In this document: in pieces, positions 42,285-52,100 of the stretch
Position numbering within the stretch: position 1 is the stretch's first letter
Layout: each line of letters opens with the position of its first letter
Notes under the pieces: generated by a model
Told to the model about the DNA's origin: nothing
Seen by the model: only the letters and a program-made list of their open reading frames with translations
The model's database searches: none
Made by a program: the position numbers and the translations under genes
Assembly (NCBI GenBank): GCA_947174885.1
Contig: CAMWKO010000009.1
Span: 1-64,000, forward strand
DNA from: an uncultured Clostridia bacterium
Lineage (GTDB): Bacteria; Bacillota; Clostridia; Lachnospirales; Lachnospiraceae
Direction: 5' to 3'
DNA: 64,000 bases

Positions 42285-42980
42285 ATGGGAATTGTTTTAG
42301 GTTTTTTAAGTCTTATATGCTTTTGTCTGTTGTCAGTAAAAGTCATAACCCGTATCTGCCGTTTAAAGAAAGCAGACAGATTTTTTATGAAAATTCATAA
42401 ACTAATCAGTGCGGTTCTGCTTATATGTGTATTTCTACATATAGCGTTCGTTTTTCGGGTATTGAAAAGTCGAAACGGATTTGTGACTATATCAGGTATA
42501 ATAAGCAGCCTTTTGATGATATTATTAATATTCTTATGCCATGTGATAAAGGATAAAAGAAAAAGAATATACCTGCATAGAGTTTTGACTGTTATTACCG
42601 CATTGTTTATCGCAGGACATATAGCAGTATATTATATAGACTTTTACGGGTATCAGCAGAAGATTAAGAACATGGTTTTCGAGGATATAGATGTGACAGA
42701 AGCAGAGGACGGAATATATGAGGGAGAATATGACGCAGGTTATATATATGCCAAAGTAAGGGTTGAAGTAAGGGATGGTATGATTGTTTCAGTAGAGCTT
42801 TTAGAGTATGAAAATGAAAGAGGACAGATTGCAGAAAACATTATTGATGATGTGGTATTAAATCAGAAAATTGATGTCGATGCAGTGAGTGGTGCAACTA
42901 ATTCCAGTAAGGTTATAAAGAAGGCTGTTGAAAATGCCTTGAAAAATGCTCTTAAATTCAATACCGATAACGGAAACTGA
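42285..42980 (+). CDS. Membrane protein with FMN-binding domain
   Basis: 231 residues. Four transmembrane helices occupy about 1-125 with H residues in HKLISAVLLICVFLHIAFV and HRVLTVITALFIAGHIAVYY that could ligate haem. Then a C-terminal FMN_bind domain (about 145-225) contains DAVSGATNSSKVIKKAVENA, the SGAT(T/N)S site where FMN is covalently attached. Likely an extracytoplasmic electron-transfer protein. AGAAAGGAA precedes the ATG. Confidence 0.9.
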   Translation: MGIVLGFLSLICFCLLSVKVITRICRLKKADRFFMKIHKLISAVLLICVFLHIAFVFRVLKSRNGFVTISGIISSLLMILLIFLCHVIKDKRKRIYLHRVLTVITALFIAGHIAVYYIDFYGYQQKIKNMVFEDIDVTEAEDGIYEGEYDAGYIYAKVRVEVRDGMIVSVELLEYENERGQIAENIIDDVVLNQKIDVDAVSGATNSSKVIKKAVENALKNALKFNTDNGN

Positions 42981-43091
42981 AAACATCTTATTGACTTTTA
43001 AGAAATTTATGATTATAGTATAGCTCATTATACTGAAAACAGGTTTTATATATAAGGTATAGCCAACGAATGTATGAAAGGCAAAAGGATG

Positions 43092-43862
43092 ATGTACAAA
43101 CTCATTTTATTAGATTTAGACGGGACATTGCTACATACGGATAAAACCATATCAGATTACACGGTATCAGTTCTTGAACAATGTAAAAGAAAAGGATTTA
43201 TTGTAGGGGTGTCAACTGCACGTGGAGAATCCAATGCAGTGCAGTATATAAAGCGTATCAGTCCTGATTTAATTATATCAAGTGGAGGAGCATTAGTCAG
43301 ATACAAGGATGAAGTTTTATATTCCTGTAACTTTGATGAGGATGAAACGAGGAAAATTATTGATGCAGGCTTTGAACTGACAGACAGCAAATGTGAAATA
43401 ACCGTAGATACGTTGGAGGCACACTATTGGAATTACAAGGAAGATCCGCATATTATGTCACCTGATTGGGGAGAAGTGGAATACACGGATTATAGTGACT
43501 TTAATCAATCATCATTAAAGATTAGTATAGAATTGCAGGATGAAGACATAGCTAGAAAAATTGCCGACCGGTTTGATTGTGATTATGCCCGATTTTCTGA
43601 CGGGAACTGGTATAAGTTTTCAAAAAGAAATGCGACAAAAGAAAGGGCAATAAAGGAGATTATATATAAATTAGGTATATCGGAAAAGGAAATTATAGCC
43701 TTTGGGGATGATTATGTTGATATAGAAATGCTCAGCATTAGTGGTTTGGGAGTTGCCATGGGTAATGCAATTAAGGAGGTTAAGGAAATAGCAGATGATG
43801 TAACGAAGTCAAATGATGAGGACGGAGTTGCTGTATATCTGGAGGAGAATATCTTAAAATAA
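43092..43862 (+). CDS. Cof-type HAD-IIB phosphatase
   Basis: About 256 residues. LILLDLDGTLLHTDKTIS is motif I, SSGGALVRYKDEV is motif II region, the Lys is in KRNATKERAI, and IAFGDDYVDIEMLSISGLGV with AMGNAIKEVKEIAD is motif III/IV. These enzymes dephosphorylate sugar phosphates or nucleotides. ATG 43092 is preferred, but the track start 43074 is possible. Single gene. Confidence 0.92.
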   Translation: MYKLILLDLDGTLLHTDKTISDYTVSVLEQCKRKGFIVGVSTARGESNAVQYIKRISPDLIISSGGALVRYKDEVLYSCNFDEDETRKIIDAGFELTDSKCEITVDTLEAHYWNYKEDPHIMSPDWGEVEYTDYSDFNQSSLKISIELQDEDIARKIADRFDCDYARFSDGNWYKFSKRNATKERAIKEIIYKLGISEKEIIAFGDDYVDIEMLSISGLGVAMGNAIKEVKEIADDVTKSNDEDGVAVYLEENILK

Positions 43863-43871
43863 AGTTTCAAG

Positions 43872-43975
43872 GTAGTATATTTAAATGTTATATACAAACT
43901 GCAAAAAAAGATAGAGTCGGCAGTAAAAACATGAATTATCTGAAAAAAGTGTTAGGTATTGGTTACAAATTCAGT
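43872..43975 (+). pseudogene. Relic of a response-regulator C-terminus
   Basis: KKIESAVKT, then after a frameshift MNYLKKVLGIGYKFS, fits the end of an OmpR/PhoB-type winged helix (RKKIE...YIKTVWGIGYKF). Only about 35 residues remain. Confidence 0.6.
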
Positions 43976-44337
43976 GCTGACAGTGCGGGGAATGACAATT
44001 TATATATGGATTGACTGTCTGCTTTTGGTAAAAAAATAGCAGTAAATTATGTAATAGATTTACTGGAAGTTACAGAATTATACCTTAATTTCTTTCCAAA
44101 TTTTTGGATACATACTGCCCAAACTGTAAAAGGCGAAGAACGAAAGCTAATGCCACGTAAGGCACTAATTTGAAAACAACAGTCAAATACAACTTAATAG
44201 GCATTAGAAAAGGCAAAAGACAGCATAGAAGGCAGAAATGCTTTTTATGCGGTCTTTATTTTTGACTGAAAATTAAATCGCACATTCGTCAAATGAAAAT
44301 CTCTTTGCTACAATGAGGATAAAGGAGGTCAGATGAT
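43976..44337. other. Left flank of the mobile-element/RM island
   Basis: No gene. A short coding-like frame (NYVIDLLEVTELYLNFFPNF) with stops lies at about 44050-44110. TACAAT and AAAGGAGG precede the next gene. Confidence 0.4.
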
Positions 44338-44523
44338 ATGCGAGAGCCAAAATACTACATAGCAATGGATGAATATGAACGAGGGATTATCACCAACAGT
44401 TTAAACAGCCTGCGAAACAAGCTGATTACAGATGGAAAGTACACCGACGCCATGGATGATATTCTTGTGAAAGTTGCTTACGCACCAATTAAAAAATTCA
44501 AAGTGAAACACAAGGAGACTTGA
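44338..44523 (+). CDS. Small mobile-element protein
   Basis: 61 residues: MREPKYYIAMDEYERGIITN, SLNSLRNKLITDGKYTDAMD. It resembles the short proteins that precede tnpV in Tn4451-like and other clostridial mobile elements. AAAGGAGG precedes the ATG. Its stop overlaps the next start (ATGA-type junction). Role unknown. Confidence 0.7.
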   Translation: MREPKYYIAMDEYERGIITNSLNSLRNKLITDGKYTDAMDDILVKVAYAPIKKFKVKHKET

Positions 44524-44768
44524 TGATGGAGAAGAGTTTGTTTGAGCAAATGGGCGGCAGTTATACACAACAAGGTGATTATTTTTTTCCCGACCTGAAA
44601 CTTCCCGAAGATGAAAACAAGTCTATCGGCGTATGGGGACAACGACATCTAAGGTATATACGGCGATACAAGCGACGGCAGCCTTTTTGTTATAAAGCAG
44701 TAAGTATCAATATTGCAAAAATGATAGGTTTATGCTATGATAATAGCAATCTTTTGAAAGGAGAATGA
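44523..44768 (+). CDS. TnpV-like protein, C-terminally altered
   Basis: 81 residues. SLFEQMGGSYTQQGDYFFPD, LKLPEDENKSIGVWGQRHLR is the TnpV hallmark, but after RYIRRYKR the sequence no longer matches and the protein ends early (normal length about 120). Probably a truncated relic that still has a reading frame. AAGGAG precedes the ATG at 44523/44526. Marks a former mobile element at the left edge of the RM operon. Confidence 0.7.
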   Translation: MMEKSLFEQMGGSYTQQGDYFFPDLKLPEDENKSIGVWGQRHLRYIRRYKRRQPFCYKAVSINIAKMIGLCYDNSNLLKGE

Positions 44769-44775
44769 CTGAATA

Positions 44776-44997
44776 ATGTCATTGTGTGAGTTAGTACGGA
44801 ATATGCGCAAAAGGGCGCTTCTATCTCAAGAGGATTTTGCTAAGCTGCTGAATGTATCCGTAGGTACGATAAATCGCTGGGAAAATGGAAAAACCAAGCC
44901 GAATATTACGGCTATGAAGAAAATCAAGGCTTATTGCGAGGATAAGTCTATCCCCTTTGAAGAGATTGAGTCAGAATGGCTCAAAGATAAGGAGTAA
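44776..44997 (+). CDS. XRE HTH regulator leading the type I RM operon
   Basis: 73 residues with NMRKRALLSQEDFAKLLNVSVGTINRWENGKTKPN, a full XRE helix-turn-helix. AAAGGAG precedes the ATG. It lies 4 bp before hsdM and probably controls the operon, as small controller proteins do in other RM systems (inference). Confidence 0.88.
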   Translation: MSLCELVRNMRKRALLSQEDFAKLLNVSVGTINRWENGKTKPNITAMKKIKAYCEDKSIPFEEIESEWLKDKE

Positions 44998-45001
44998 TAT
45001 C

Positions 45002-46576
45002 ATGGCTGACATAAAGAAAGATCAGGAGCGGGACGAGCTGTTCCGCACTATATATAAAATTGCTACCGACCTTGTTCACGCAGGTCATGTATCCGAATGG
45101 GATTTCAAATCTTATGTTCTCGGAACAATGTTCTACCGCTATATTTCCGAGAATTTTGCCACCTATATCAATGCAGGCGAACACGCAGCAGGCAATACCG
45201 ATTTTGATTATGCAAAGATTTCTGACGAGATAGCAGAAACGATACGTGAGGATATGATTCAAACCAAGGGCTTTTTTATCCTTCCGAGCGAGCTGTTTTG
45301 TAATGTCCGTGCCCGTGCGGATAAGGACGAAAACCTTAACGAAACCTTAGAGCGTGTTTTTAACCATATTGAAAGTAGTGCTGCCAGTGGGGATGCGGAA
45401 AATGATTTTGCCGGACTGTTTGACGATTTCGATGTAAACAGTAAATCTATCGGCGAAACGGTCGCTAAGAGGAACAAGGTGCTTGCAGAGCTTTTGAACG
45501 GCGTAGATAAAATGCCGTTGTTTCAGGCGGATGGTATCAATCCCGATCTGTTCGGCGACGCATATGAATATCTGATGGGTATGTACGCCGCCAACGCAGG
45601 CAAAAAAGGCGGTCAGTATTTTACTCCGGCAGATGTTTCCGAACTGCTTGCCCGTCTTGGCACGATTGGAAAGACGAGAATCAACAAGGTATATGACCCA
45701 GCCTGCGGTTCTGGCTCGCTTCTGTTGAAAGTTGAAAAGGTTTTAGGTAAGGACAATATTGAACAGGGATTTTTCGGACAGGAGATCGACCTGACTACAT
45801 ATAACCTTTGCCGTATCAATATGTTTCTGCACAATATCGACTTTGATAAATTCAGTATCGTGCGTGAAGATACGCTGCTCAGCCCACATCACTGGGATGA
45901 CCAACCTTTTGAACTGATCGTTTCCAATCCGCCTTTCTCTGTTCCGTGGGAGGGGGATAAAAATCCGCTGCTGATCAATGATATTCGCTTTTCTCCTGCC
46001 GGAGTGCTTGCGCCTGCATCAAAAGGCGATATGGCGTTTATTATGCATAGCCTTTCTTGGCTTGCAAATAACGGAGCTGCTGCAATCGTCTGTTTCCCCG
46101 GCATTATGTACCGTGGCGGCGTAGAGCAGAAGATTCGTAAATACCTTGTGGATAACAACTATGTGGATGCTGTTATTCAGCTTCCGTCCAATCTTTTCCT
46201 CAATGTCACCATATCCGTTGATATTATGCTCTTTAAAAAGAACAAAACGGATAATGCTATTTTGTTTGTAGACGCTTCACGGGAATTTGTTAAGATGACG
46301 AAAAACAACCGACTTTCCGAAGCGAACATTCAGCGTATCGTTTCTGCCGCCACGGAGCGGAAGGACGAGCAGTATTTTACCCGTCTTGTATCAAACGACG
46401 AGGTTGGCAATGAGCAGAATGCCTATAATCTTTCGGTTTCAACCTATGTGGAGGCGGAGGACACACGGGAAAAGATTGATATTGCAAAGCTGAATGCGGA
46501 AATCGCAAAAATCGTAGCACGGGAACAAGTGCTGAGGGATGAGATTGATAAAATTATTAGGGAGATTGAGAGATAA
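45002..46576 (+). CDS. hsdM: Type I restriction-modification DNA methyltransferase subunit
   Basis: 524 residues. HsdM N6-methylates adenine within the site recognised by HsdS and is required for both modification and restriction. An N-terminal helical domain (LFRTIYKIATDLVHAGHVSE) precedes the methyltransferase domain with GGQYFTPADVSELLAR, motif I DPACGSGSLLLKVEK and catalytic motif IV NPPF (ELIVSNPPFSVPWEG). The start at 45002 has AAGGAG upstream. G+C is markedly higher than in flanking genes, indicating separate origin. It is followed by an unrelated membrane gene, not directly by hsdS. Confidence 0.95.
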   Translation: MADIKKDQERDELFRTIYKIATDLVHAGHVSEWDFKSYVLGTMFYRYISENFATYINAGEHAAGNTDFDYAKISDEIAETIREDMIQTKGFFILPSELFCNVRARADKDENLNETLERVFNHIESSAASGDAENDFAGLFDDFDVNSKSIGETVAKRNKVLAELLNGVDKMPLFQADGINPDLFGDAYEYLMGMYAANAGKKGGQYFTPADVSELLARLGTIGKTRINKVYDPACGSGSLLLKVEKVLGKDNIEQGFFGQEIDLTTYNLCRINMFLHNIDFDKFSIVREDTLLSPHHWDDQPFELIVSNPPFSVPWEGDKNPLLINDIRFSPAGVLAPASKGDMAFIMHSLSWLANNGAAAIVCFPGIMYRGGVEQKIRKYLVDNNYVDAVIQLPSNLFLNVTISVDIMLFKKNKTDNAILFVDASREFVKMTKNNRLSEANIQRIVSAATERKDEQYFTRLVSNDEVGNEQNAYNLSVSTYVEAEDTREKIDIAKLNAEIAKIVAREQVLRDEIDKIIREIER

Positions 46577-46580
46577 TACT

Positions 46581-47465
46581 ATGGAAATATACGGATGGAT
46601 AATTGAACATACTGATATTTTAGGACTGATAATTGATTTTCTTTCACTATTGGCAACCATCTTTCTTACTATTGCTATTTATTTGCTGGAGAGGCATCAT
46701 GAAAAAGAAAGAGAAAAAGCTGAAGAAAAAGCACAAAAATCAGCCGTAATCGAGAGTGCAAAAAATTTTCTTATTAATAACGATAATGAGATTGAATATA
46801 TTCCGTTAGCAGAAATTGCAGCAAAACTTAAAATAAGAAGAAAACATTGTCGCCACTTAATAAACCGATATTTACGTTGCAGTGAACAGCAACAACAGGA
46901 AATTCTATGTCAAGCAAATATTCCAGATATTCAAGTATCGATGGATTCTGTGCAAACTGCATTGAAATATCTGCAAGCCGATTTGAACAAATATAAATTT
47001 GGTAGAAACATACTCTACGATGAAGCAAAATACCTGCACCGTGCTTTTGAAAGATGGTCAGAAGTTGCAGTTGATGATGTTAATCCTTATATATTTGAAG
47101 ATTTGCTAAAAAGTGAATGGCATGGTGAACAATCAGGAGTTTCGTGGCGATCCTCAAATTGTAGCACTACACTTTCCTCATATATGTGGGACTATCTGCA
47201 TCCAACGGAAATCAATATTGATAGGAATAGAATCAAACCGCCTATTGATATGGTATTTCAGAAATGTAATTTAGGATATTGTGAAGAAAGCACTATGACA
47301 TTCTGGACAATGCGGATTATTATTGATGCCTGCCACACTATTAAAAACGAACAGTACGAAGATATATTTGATGAATATCTCATTCAAACACAGGAAGATA
47401 TGTATTACTATACTTTAGCTGTGCTGTGCAAAACATATGCCGCTGGAGGGGATAAACAGAAATGA
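46581..47465 (+). CDS. Unrecognised membrane protein X inside the RM operon
   Basis: 294 residues from ATG 46581 (the track start is in hsdM). A single N-terminal transmembrane helix (LGLIIDFLSLLATIFLTIAI) is followed by a Lys/Glu-rich coil (HHEKEREKAEEKAQKSAV) and a large cytoplasmic, mostly helical domain rich in C, W and Y (SEWHGEQSGVSWRSSNCSTT). I recognise no family. Its G+C is far lower than hsdM and hsdR. The last 4 bp overlap hsdS, so it is translated as part of the operon. It could be a defence effector, a regulator or an inhibitor of restriction. Confidence 0.8.
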   Translation: MEIYGWIIEHTDILGLIIDFLSLLATIFLTIAIYLLERHHEKEREKAEEKAQKSAVIESAKNFLINNDNEIEYIPLAEIAAKLKIRRKHCRHLINRYLRCSEQQQQEILCQANIPDIQVSMDSVQTALKYLQADLNKYKFGRNILYDEAKYLHRAFERWSEVAVDDVNPYIFEDLLKSEWHGEQSGVSWRSSNCSTTLSSYMWDYLHPTEINIDRNRIKPPIDMVFQKCNLGYCEESTMTFWTMRIIIDACHTIKNEQYEDIFDEYLIQTQEDMYYYTLAVLCKTYAAGGDKQK

Positions 47466-48556
47466 GCAAACTTGAAGAAGCGATACAAGAGTTTTGCCAA
47501 AATGGTGTTATATACAAGGAGCTAAAAGAAATCCTTACGATAAAAAACGGCAGTGATTATAAACATCTCGGAACTGGAAATATTCCAGTTTACGGTTCCG
47601 GCGGTATTATGACATATGTTGACCATTATGCCTACGATAAACCGTCAGTTTTAATTCCGAGAAAAGGGTCTGTTGATAAACTTTATTATGTAGAAGAACC
47701 ATTTTGGAATGTGGATACTATTTTTTATACGGATATTGATATCGGTCAGGCAATACCAAAGTATGTGTATTATTGCTTACAGATGGAACATTTGGAACAG
47801 TATAATACTGCTGGGGGTGTTCCAAGTTTAACTCAGGCTGTATTAAATAAAGTTAAAATTCCCGTCCCCCCTCTCCCTGTTCAACGCGAAATTGTTCGTA
47901 TTTTGGACAATTTCACAGAGCTTACGGCAGAGCTTACGGCAGAGCTTACGGCGAGAAAAAAACAGTATGAGTATTATAGGGATAAACTGTTGGACAATAC
48001 AAATTCCCCTATGAAAACTATTGCTAATTTATGTCATGTATTCGCTGGTGGAGACGCACCAAAAGATGCTATATCTAACGAAAAAACTGACAAGTATTAT
48101 ATTCCAATTATTAGTAACGGAATTGGTGAAAATGCTTTTTATGGATACACTACAACTGCAAAAATAACCAATCCGGCTGTCACTATTGCTGCAAGAGGAA
48201 CTATTGGATATGCAGAATATAGAGATTATCCATATTTCCCAATTGTTAGATTGCTTTCAGCGATACCTAAAGATTTCAAGGAATTGAACACAAAATATCT
48301 ATACTATTGCTTACAGGATAAGTCATATAAAGTGCCTATTAGTGGTATTCAACAACTTACTGCTCCCGAAATAAAAAAAGTGTCAATTTATGTTCCACCC
48401 CTTGAAGAACAAGAACGCATCGTTGCCATTCTTGACCGCTTTGATACCCTCTGCAACGACATTACAAGTGGCTTGCCCGCCGAAATCGAGGCACGGCAAA
48501 AACAATACGAATATTACAGGGACAAGCTATTAACATTTAAGGAGAAAACAAGCTGA
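47462..48556 (+). CDS. hsdS: Type I restriction-modification specificity subunit
   Basis: 364 residues with two target-recognition domains (about 15-150 and 180-335). Between them sits LTAELTAELTARKKQYEYYR, three TAEL units encoded by a 12-bp tandem repeat; the same repeat sets the spacing between half-sites in EcoR124I/EcoR124II. The sequence ends with the second conserved helix (ARQKQYEYYRDKLL). The ATG overlaps gene X and the end overlaps gene Y by one base. The central part of TRD2 is lower in G+C, as expected for a swapped domain. Confidence 0.94.
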   Translation: MSKLEEAIQEFCQNGVIYKELKEILTIKNGSDYKHLGTGNIPVYGSGGIMTYVDHYAYDKPSVLIPRKGSVDKLYYVEEPFWNVDTIFYTDIDIGQAIPKYVYYCLQMEHLEQYNTAGGVPSLTQAVLNKVKIPVPPLPVQREIVRILDNFTELTAELTAELTARKKQYEYYRDKLLDNTNSPMKTIANLCHVFAGGDAPKDAISNEKTDKYYIPIISNGIGENAFYGYTTTAKITNPAVTIAARGTIGYAEYRDYPYFPIVRLLSAIPKDFKELNTKYLYYCLQDKSYKVPISGIQQLTAPEIKKVSIYVPPLEEQERIVAILDRFDTLCNDITSGLPAEIEARQKQYEYYRDKLLTFKEKTS

Positions 48557-49185
48557 TGGGAAAAGGAAGAAACAAGAAAAAAGCAAAACAGAATATTGCT
48601 TCAAAACCTTTACAAACCGCCAATATCAATCTACCGGAAAATATGAGTGCGGAAGCAATACAACACATCATTGCTTGTGCTATTGTAGAAGCCGAGGAAA
48701 TAAAAACACAAAAAGCAGAAGAACAACGTAAAGCTACTCTTATAGAATGGCGTGATAAAATAGGATACAGGGAATATAAAAACAAGTTCAAACAGTTTTT
48801 CAATGAGGTAAAGGTATTCATAAAAGTATTGTTTCTGCCTAAAAAACATATTGAAGGAAATCGAGCTTCTGAAATACTGTTGAAATTGTTCATAGCATTA
48901 TTCTTTTGGATTATGAAGTGTTGTTCGCTGATTTTGTCTATATTGTTGATTGCGCTTGTTCCCGCTCAATATATAATGCAAAATATCACTGTATTGCCAT
49001 GGTATCAAAATATGCTTTATATTTTTTATGGAGTATTAGCATTTGTATTTTCCCGTTTATTCCGAATGGCAGGTATCGAAATAGATAATCTCGATGATCG
49101 TAATTATCTTTTCGGTCTGTTTGCTTCCATTACTTCTTTTGTTTCAATTATTATTGCGGTTATCGCTATTGTAAAGGGGGCTTAA
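48556..49185 (+). CDS. Unrecognised membrane protein Y inside the RM operon
   Basis: 209 residues. A basic, charged N-terminal third (GRNKKKAKQNIASKPLQTAN) is followed by a helix with NMSAEAIQHIIACAIVEAEE and then hydrophobic segments at about 112-132, 150-168 and 187-206. No family recognised. It overlaps hsdS by one base and lies 3 bp before hsdR. AT-rich like gene X and unlike hsdR. It may partner gene X. Confidence 0.78.
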   Translation: MGKGRNKKKAKQNIASKPLQTANINLPENMSAEAIQHIIACAIVEAEEIKTQKAEEQRKATLIEWRDKIGYREYKNKFKQFFNEVKVFIKVLFLPKKHIEGNRASEILLKLFIALFFWIMKCCSLILSILLIALVPAQYIMQNITVLPWYQNMLYIFYGVLAFVFSRLFRMAGIEIDNLDDRNYLFGLFASITSFVSIIIAVIAIVKGA

Positions 49186-49188
49186 CCA

Positions 49189-52100
49189 ATGCCGTATTTC
49201 AATATTGTTGCTCGATCCAGCGAAAGCACGGTTGTAACCGAATACAAGCCGCAGTCAAAACGCTCGGAGGCTTACCAAAGCGAAGCGGAACTTGAAAAAG
49301 AATTTATCCGCCTGATGAAAGATTTAGGCTATGAATATCTGACCATACATAAAGAAAAAGACCTTATCGACAACCTACGCACACAGCTTGAAAAGCTGAA
49401 CGATTATCGGTTTTCTGATGATGAGTGGAATCGATTTTTTCATGAGGTTCTTGCCAATTCCAAAGACAGCATTGTAGAAAAGACGCGCCTTATTCAGGAA
49501 GATCATGTGCAGGTATTGAAGCGTGATAACGGAGAAAGTAAGAATATCACGCTTATTGACAAAAAGAACATTCATAACAATACGCTTCAGGTCATCAATC
49601 AATACGCAGTTTCTGCCGACGAAGGCGCTGCGCACGCTAACCGTTACGATGTGACAATTATTGTGAACGGTCTGCCGCTTATACATATTGAGCTAAAGCG
49701 TAGGGGTGTGCCGATCCGTGAGGCGTTTAATCAGATCGACCGTTATCAGCGTGATAGCTTTTGGGCGGCAAGTGGGCTTTATGAATTTGTGCAGATATTT
49801 GTAATATCCAACGGCACGAATACCAAGTATTATTCAAATACCACCCGCTTCAACCATATTAAGGACGCCAATTCTCATAAGGCGAAAAAAGAAAAGACAA
49901 GCCACAGCTTTGAGTTTACATCCTTTTGGGCAGATGCAAATAACCGCATTATTCCCGACCTTGTGGACTTTACAAAGACATTTTTCTGCAAGCATACTAT
50001 TCTGAACATATTGACTCGTTACTGCGTTTTTACGGCGGAAAATATGCTGCTTGTTATGCGTCCCTATCAGATTGTTGCCACCGAGCGTATTTTGAACCGT
50101 ATTGAGATCGCAGAGAATTATAAGAAGTACGGCAGTGTTGCCGGCGGCGGTTATATTTGGCATACAACAGGCAGCGGTAAAACGCTGACATCATTTAAGA
50201 CGGCGCAGCTTACATCAAAGCTAAATTATATTGACAAGGTTCTGTTTGTTGTTGACCGAAAAGACCTTGACTATCAGACGATGAAGGAGTATGACCGTTT
50301 TGAAAAAGGAGCTGCCAACAGCAATTCCTCTACTACCATACTGAAAAAACAGCTTGAGGACGACAACGCAAAAATTATTATTACTACCATTCAAAAACTT
50401 GCTACCTTCATCAAAAAGAATGCTGGTCACAGCGTTTTTGACAAGCGTGTGGTCATTATCTTTGACGAATGCCACCGCAGCCAATTCGGTGATATGCACT
50501 TGGCAATTACGAAGTATTTCAAAAAATATCACTTATTTGGATTTACAGGAACGCCGATCTTTGCAGTCAATGCCGGAGTAAGCAAAAATCCCACGCTTCG
50601 CACGACTGAGCAGGCTTTCGGAGATCAATTGCACACCTATACTATCGTGGACGCCATCAATGATAAGAATGTACTGCCATTCCGTGTGGATTATATTAAA
50701 ACAATGGATAAGGAACCGGATATCGACGATAAAGAGGTATGGGATATCAACCGTGAAAAAGCGTTTCAGGCTCCCGAACGCATTCGCTTGGTAACAGAAT
50801 ATATCCTCACGCATTTTGATCAGAAAACTTATCGTGGAGATAAAACTTATACATTCAATGTTTTGCAGAATATCGCTGATGTGGCATCTGCAGGTGGCAG
50901 AGCCGCTATTGAGGAAATAAAACAAAAGCAGCGTGTCAGCGGCTTCAACTCAATTTTTGCAGTTTCATCTGTGGATGCTGCAAAGTTGTATTATGCCGAA
51001 TTTAAGCGTCAAATGGCTGAAAATCCGCAGCGGCGGCTAAAGGTCGCTCTTATTTACAGCTACGGTGCAAACGAAGCAGAAACAGACGGACTTCTTGATG
51101 AAGAAAACCCGGAAGATACTTCTGCACTTGACGCAACCTCCCGTGATTTTCTTGACACAGCTATTGCCGATTACAACGAGATGTTCCATACCAATTATTC
51201 CACAGACGGCGATAAATTTCAGAACTACTATAAAGATGTGTCGCTCAGAATGAAGAATAAGGAGCTTGATTTGCTCATTGTGGTCAATATGTTCCTGACA
51301 GGCTTTGACGCAACTACGCTTAACACGCTGTGGGTAGATAAAAATCTGAAAATGCACGGATTGATTCAGGCGTATTCTCGTACCAACCGAATACTCAATT
51401 CGATCAAAACATTTGGGAATATCGTTTGCTTCCGCAATCTGCAAAAACGCACAGATGACGCTATTTCACTCTTCGGTGACAAGGAAGCAGGCGGCATTGT
51501 GCTGATGCGCGGTTATAAGGACTATTATTTTGGCTACGAGGACTCTGACGGAAAATATCATCCCGGCTATGCCGATATGATAGAAGAACTGACAACAAAG
51601 TTTCCTCTTTCTGATGAACGTATCATCGGAGAACAAAAACAGAAGGAATTTATCGTCCTGCTCGGCGCTATCCTTCGTATGCGTAATCTGCTGACATCAT
51701 TTGATGAGTTCGCAGGGAACGGAATCCTTTCCGAGCGTGATTTTCAGGATTATCTCGGCAGATATCAGGATCTTCGTGACGAATGGAAGAATCGTAAACC
51801 TAGCGGAGAAAAAGAGGATATCACAGACGATATTGTTTTTGAAATCGAGCTTATTAAGCAAATTGAAATCAATATTGATTATATCCTGATGCTGGTTAAA
51901 AAGTATCATGATTCACACTGTGATGATAAGGAAGTGCTTATCACGATCCGTAAAACTGTAGACGCCAGCCCTGAGCTTCGCAGCAAAAAGGCACTTATCG
52001 AGAACTTCATTGCCGGCATTAACGATGTTTCCGATGTTATGATCGAGTGGCGAAACTATGTGGCTGAGGAAAAAGAAAGAGAGCTTGTTACTATTATCAA

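Noticed and set aside
47930-48560. Phase-variable inversion of hsdS
   Set aside because: Only one hsdS, no second partial hsdS, no inverted repeats and no recombinase nearby.
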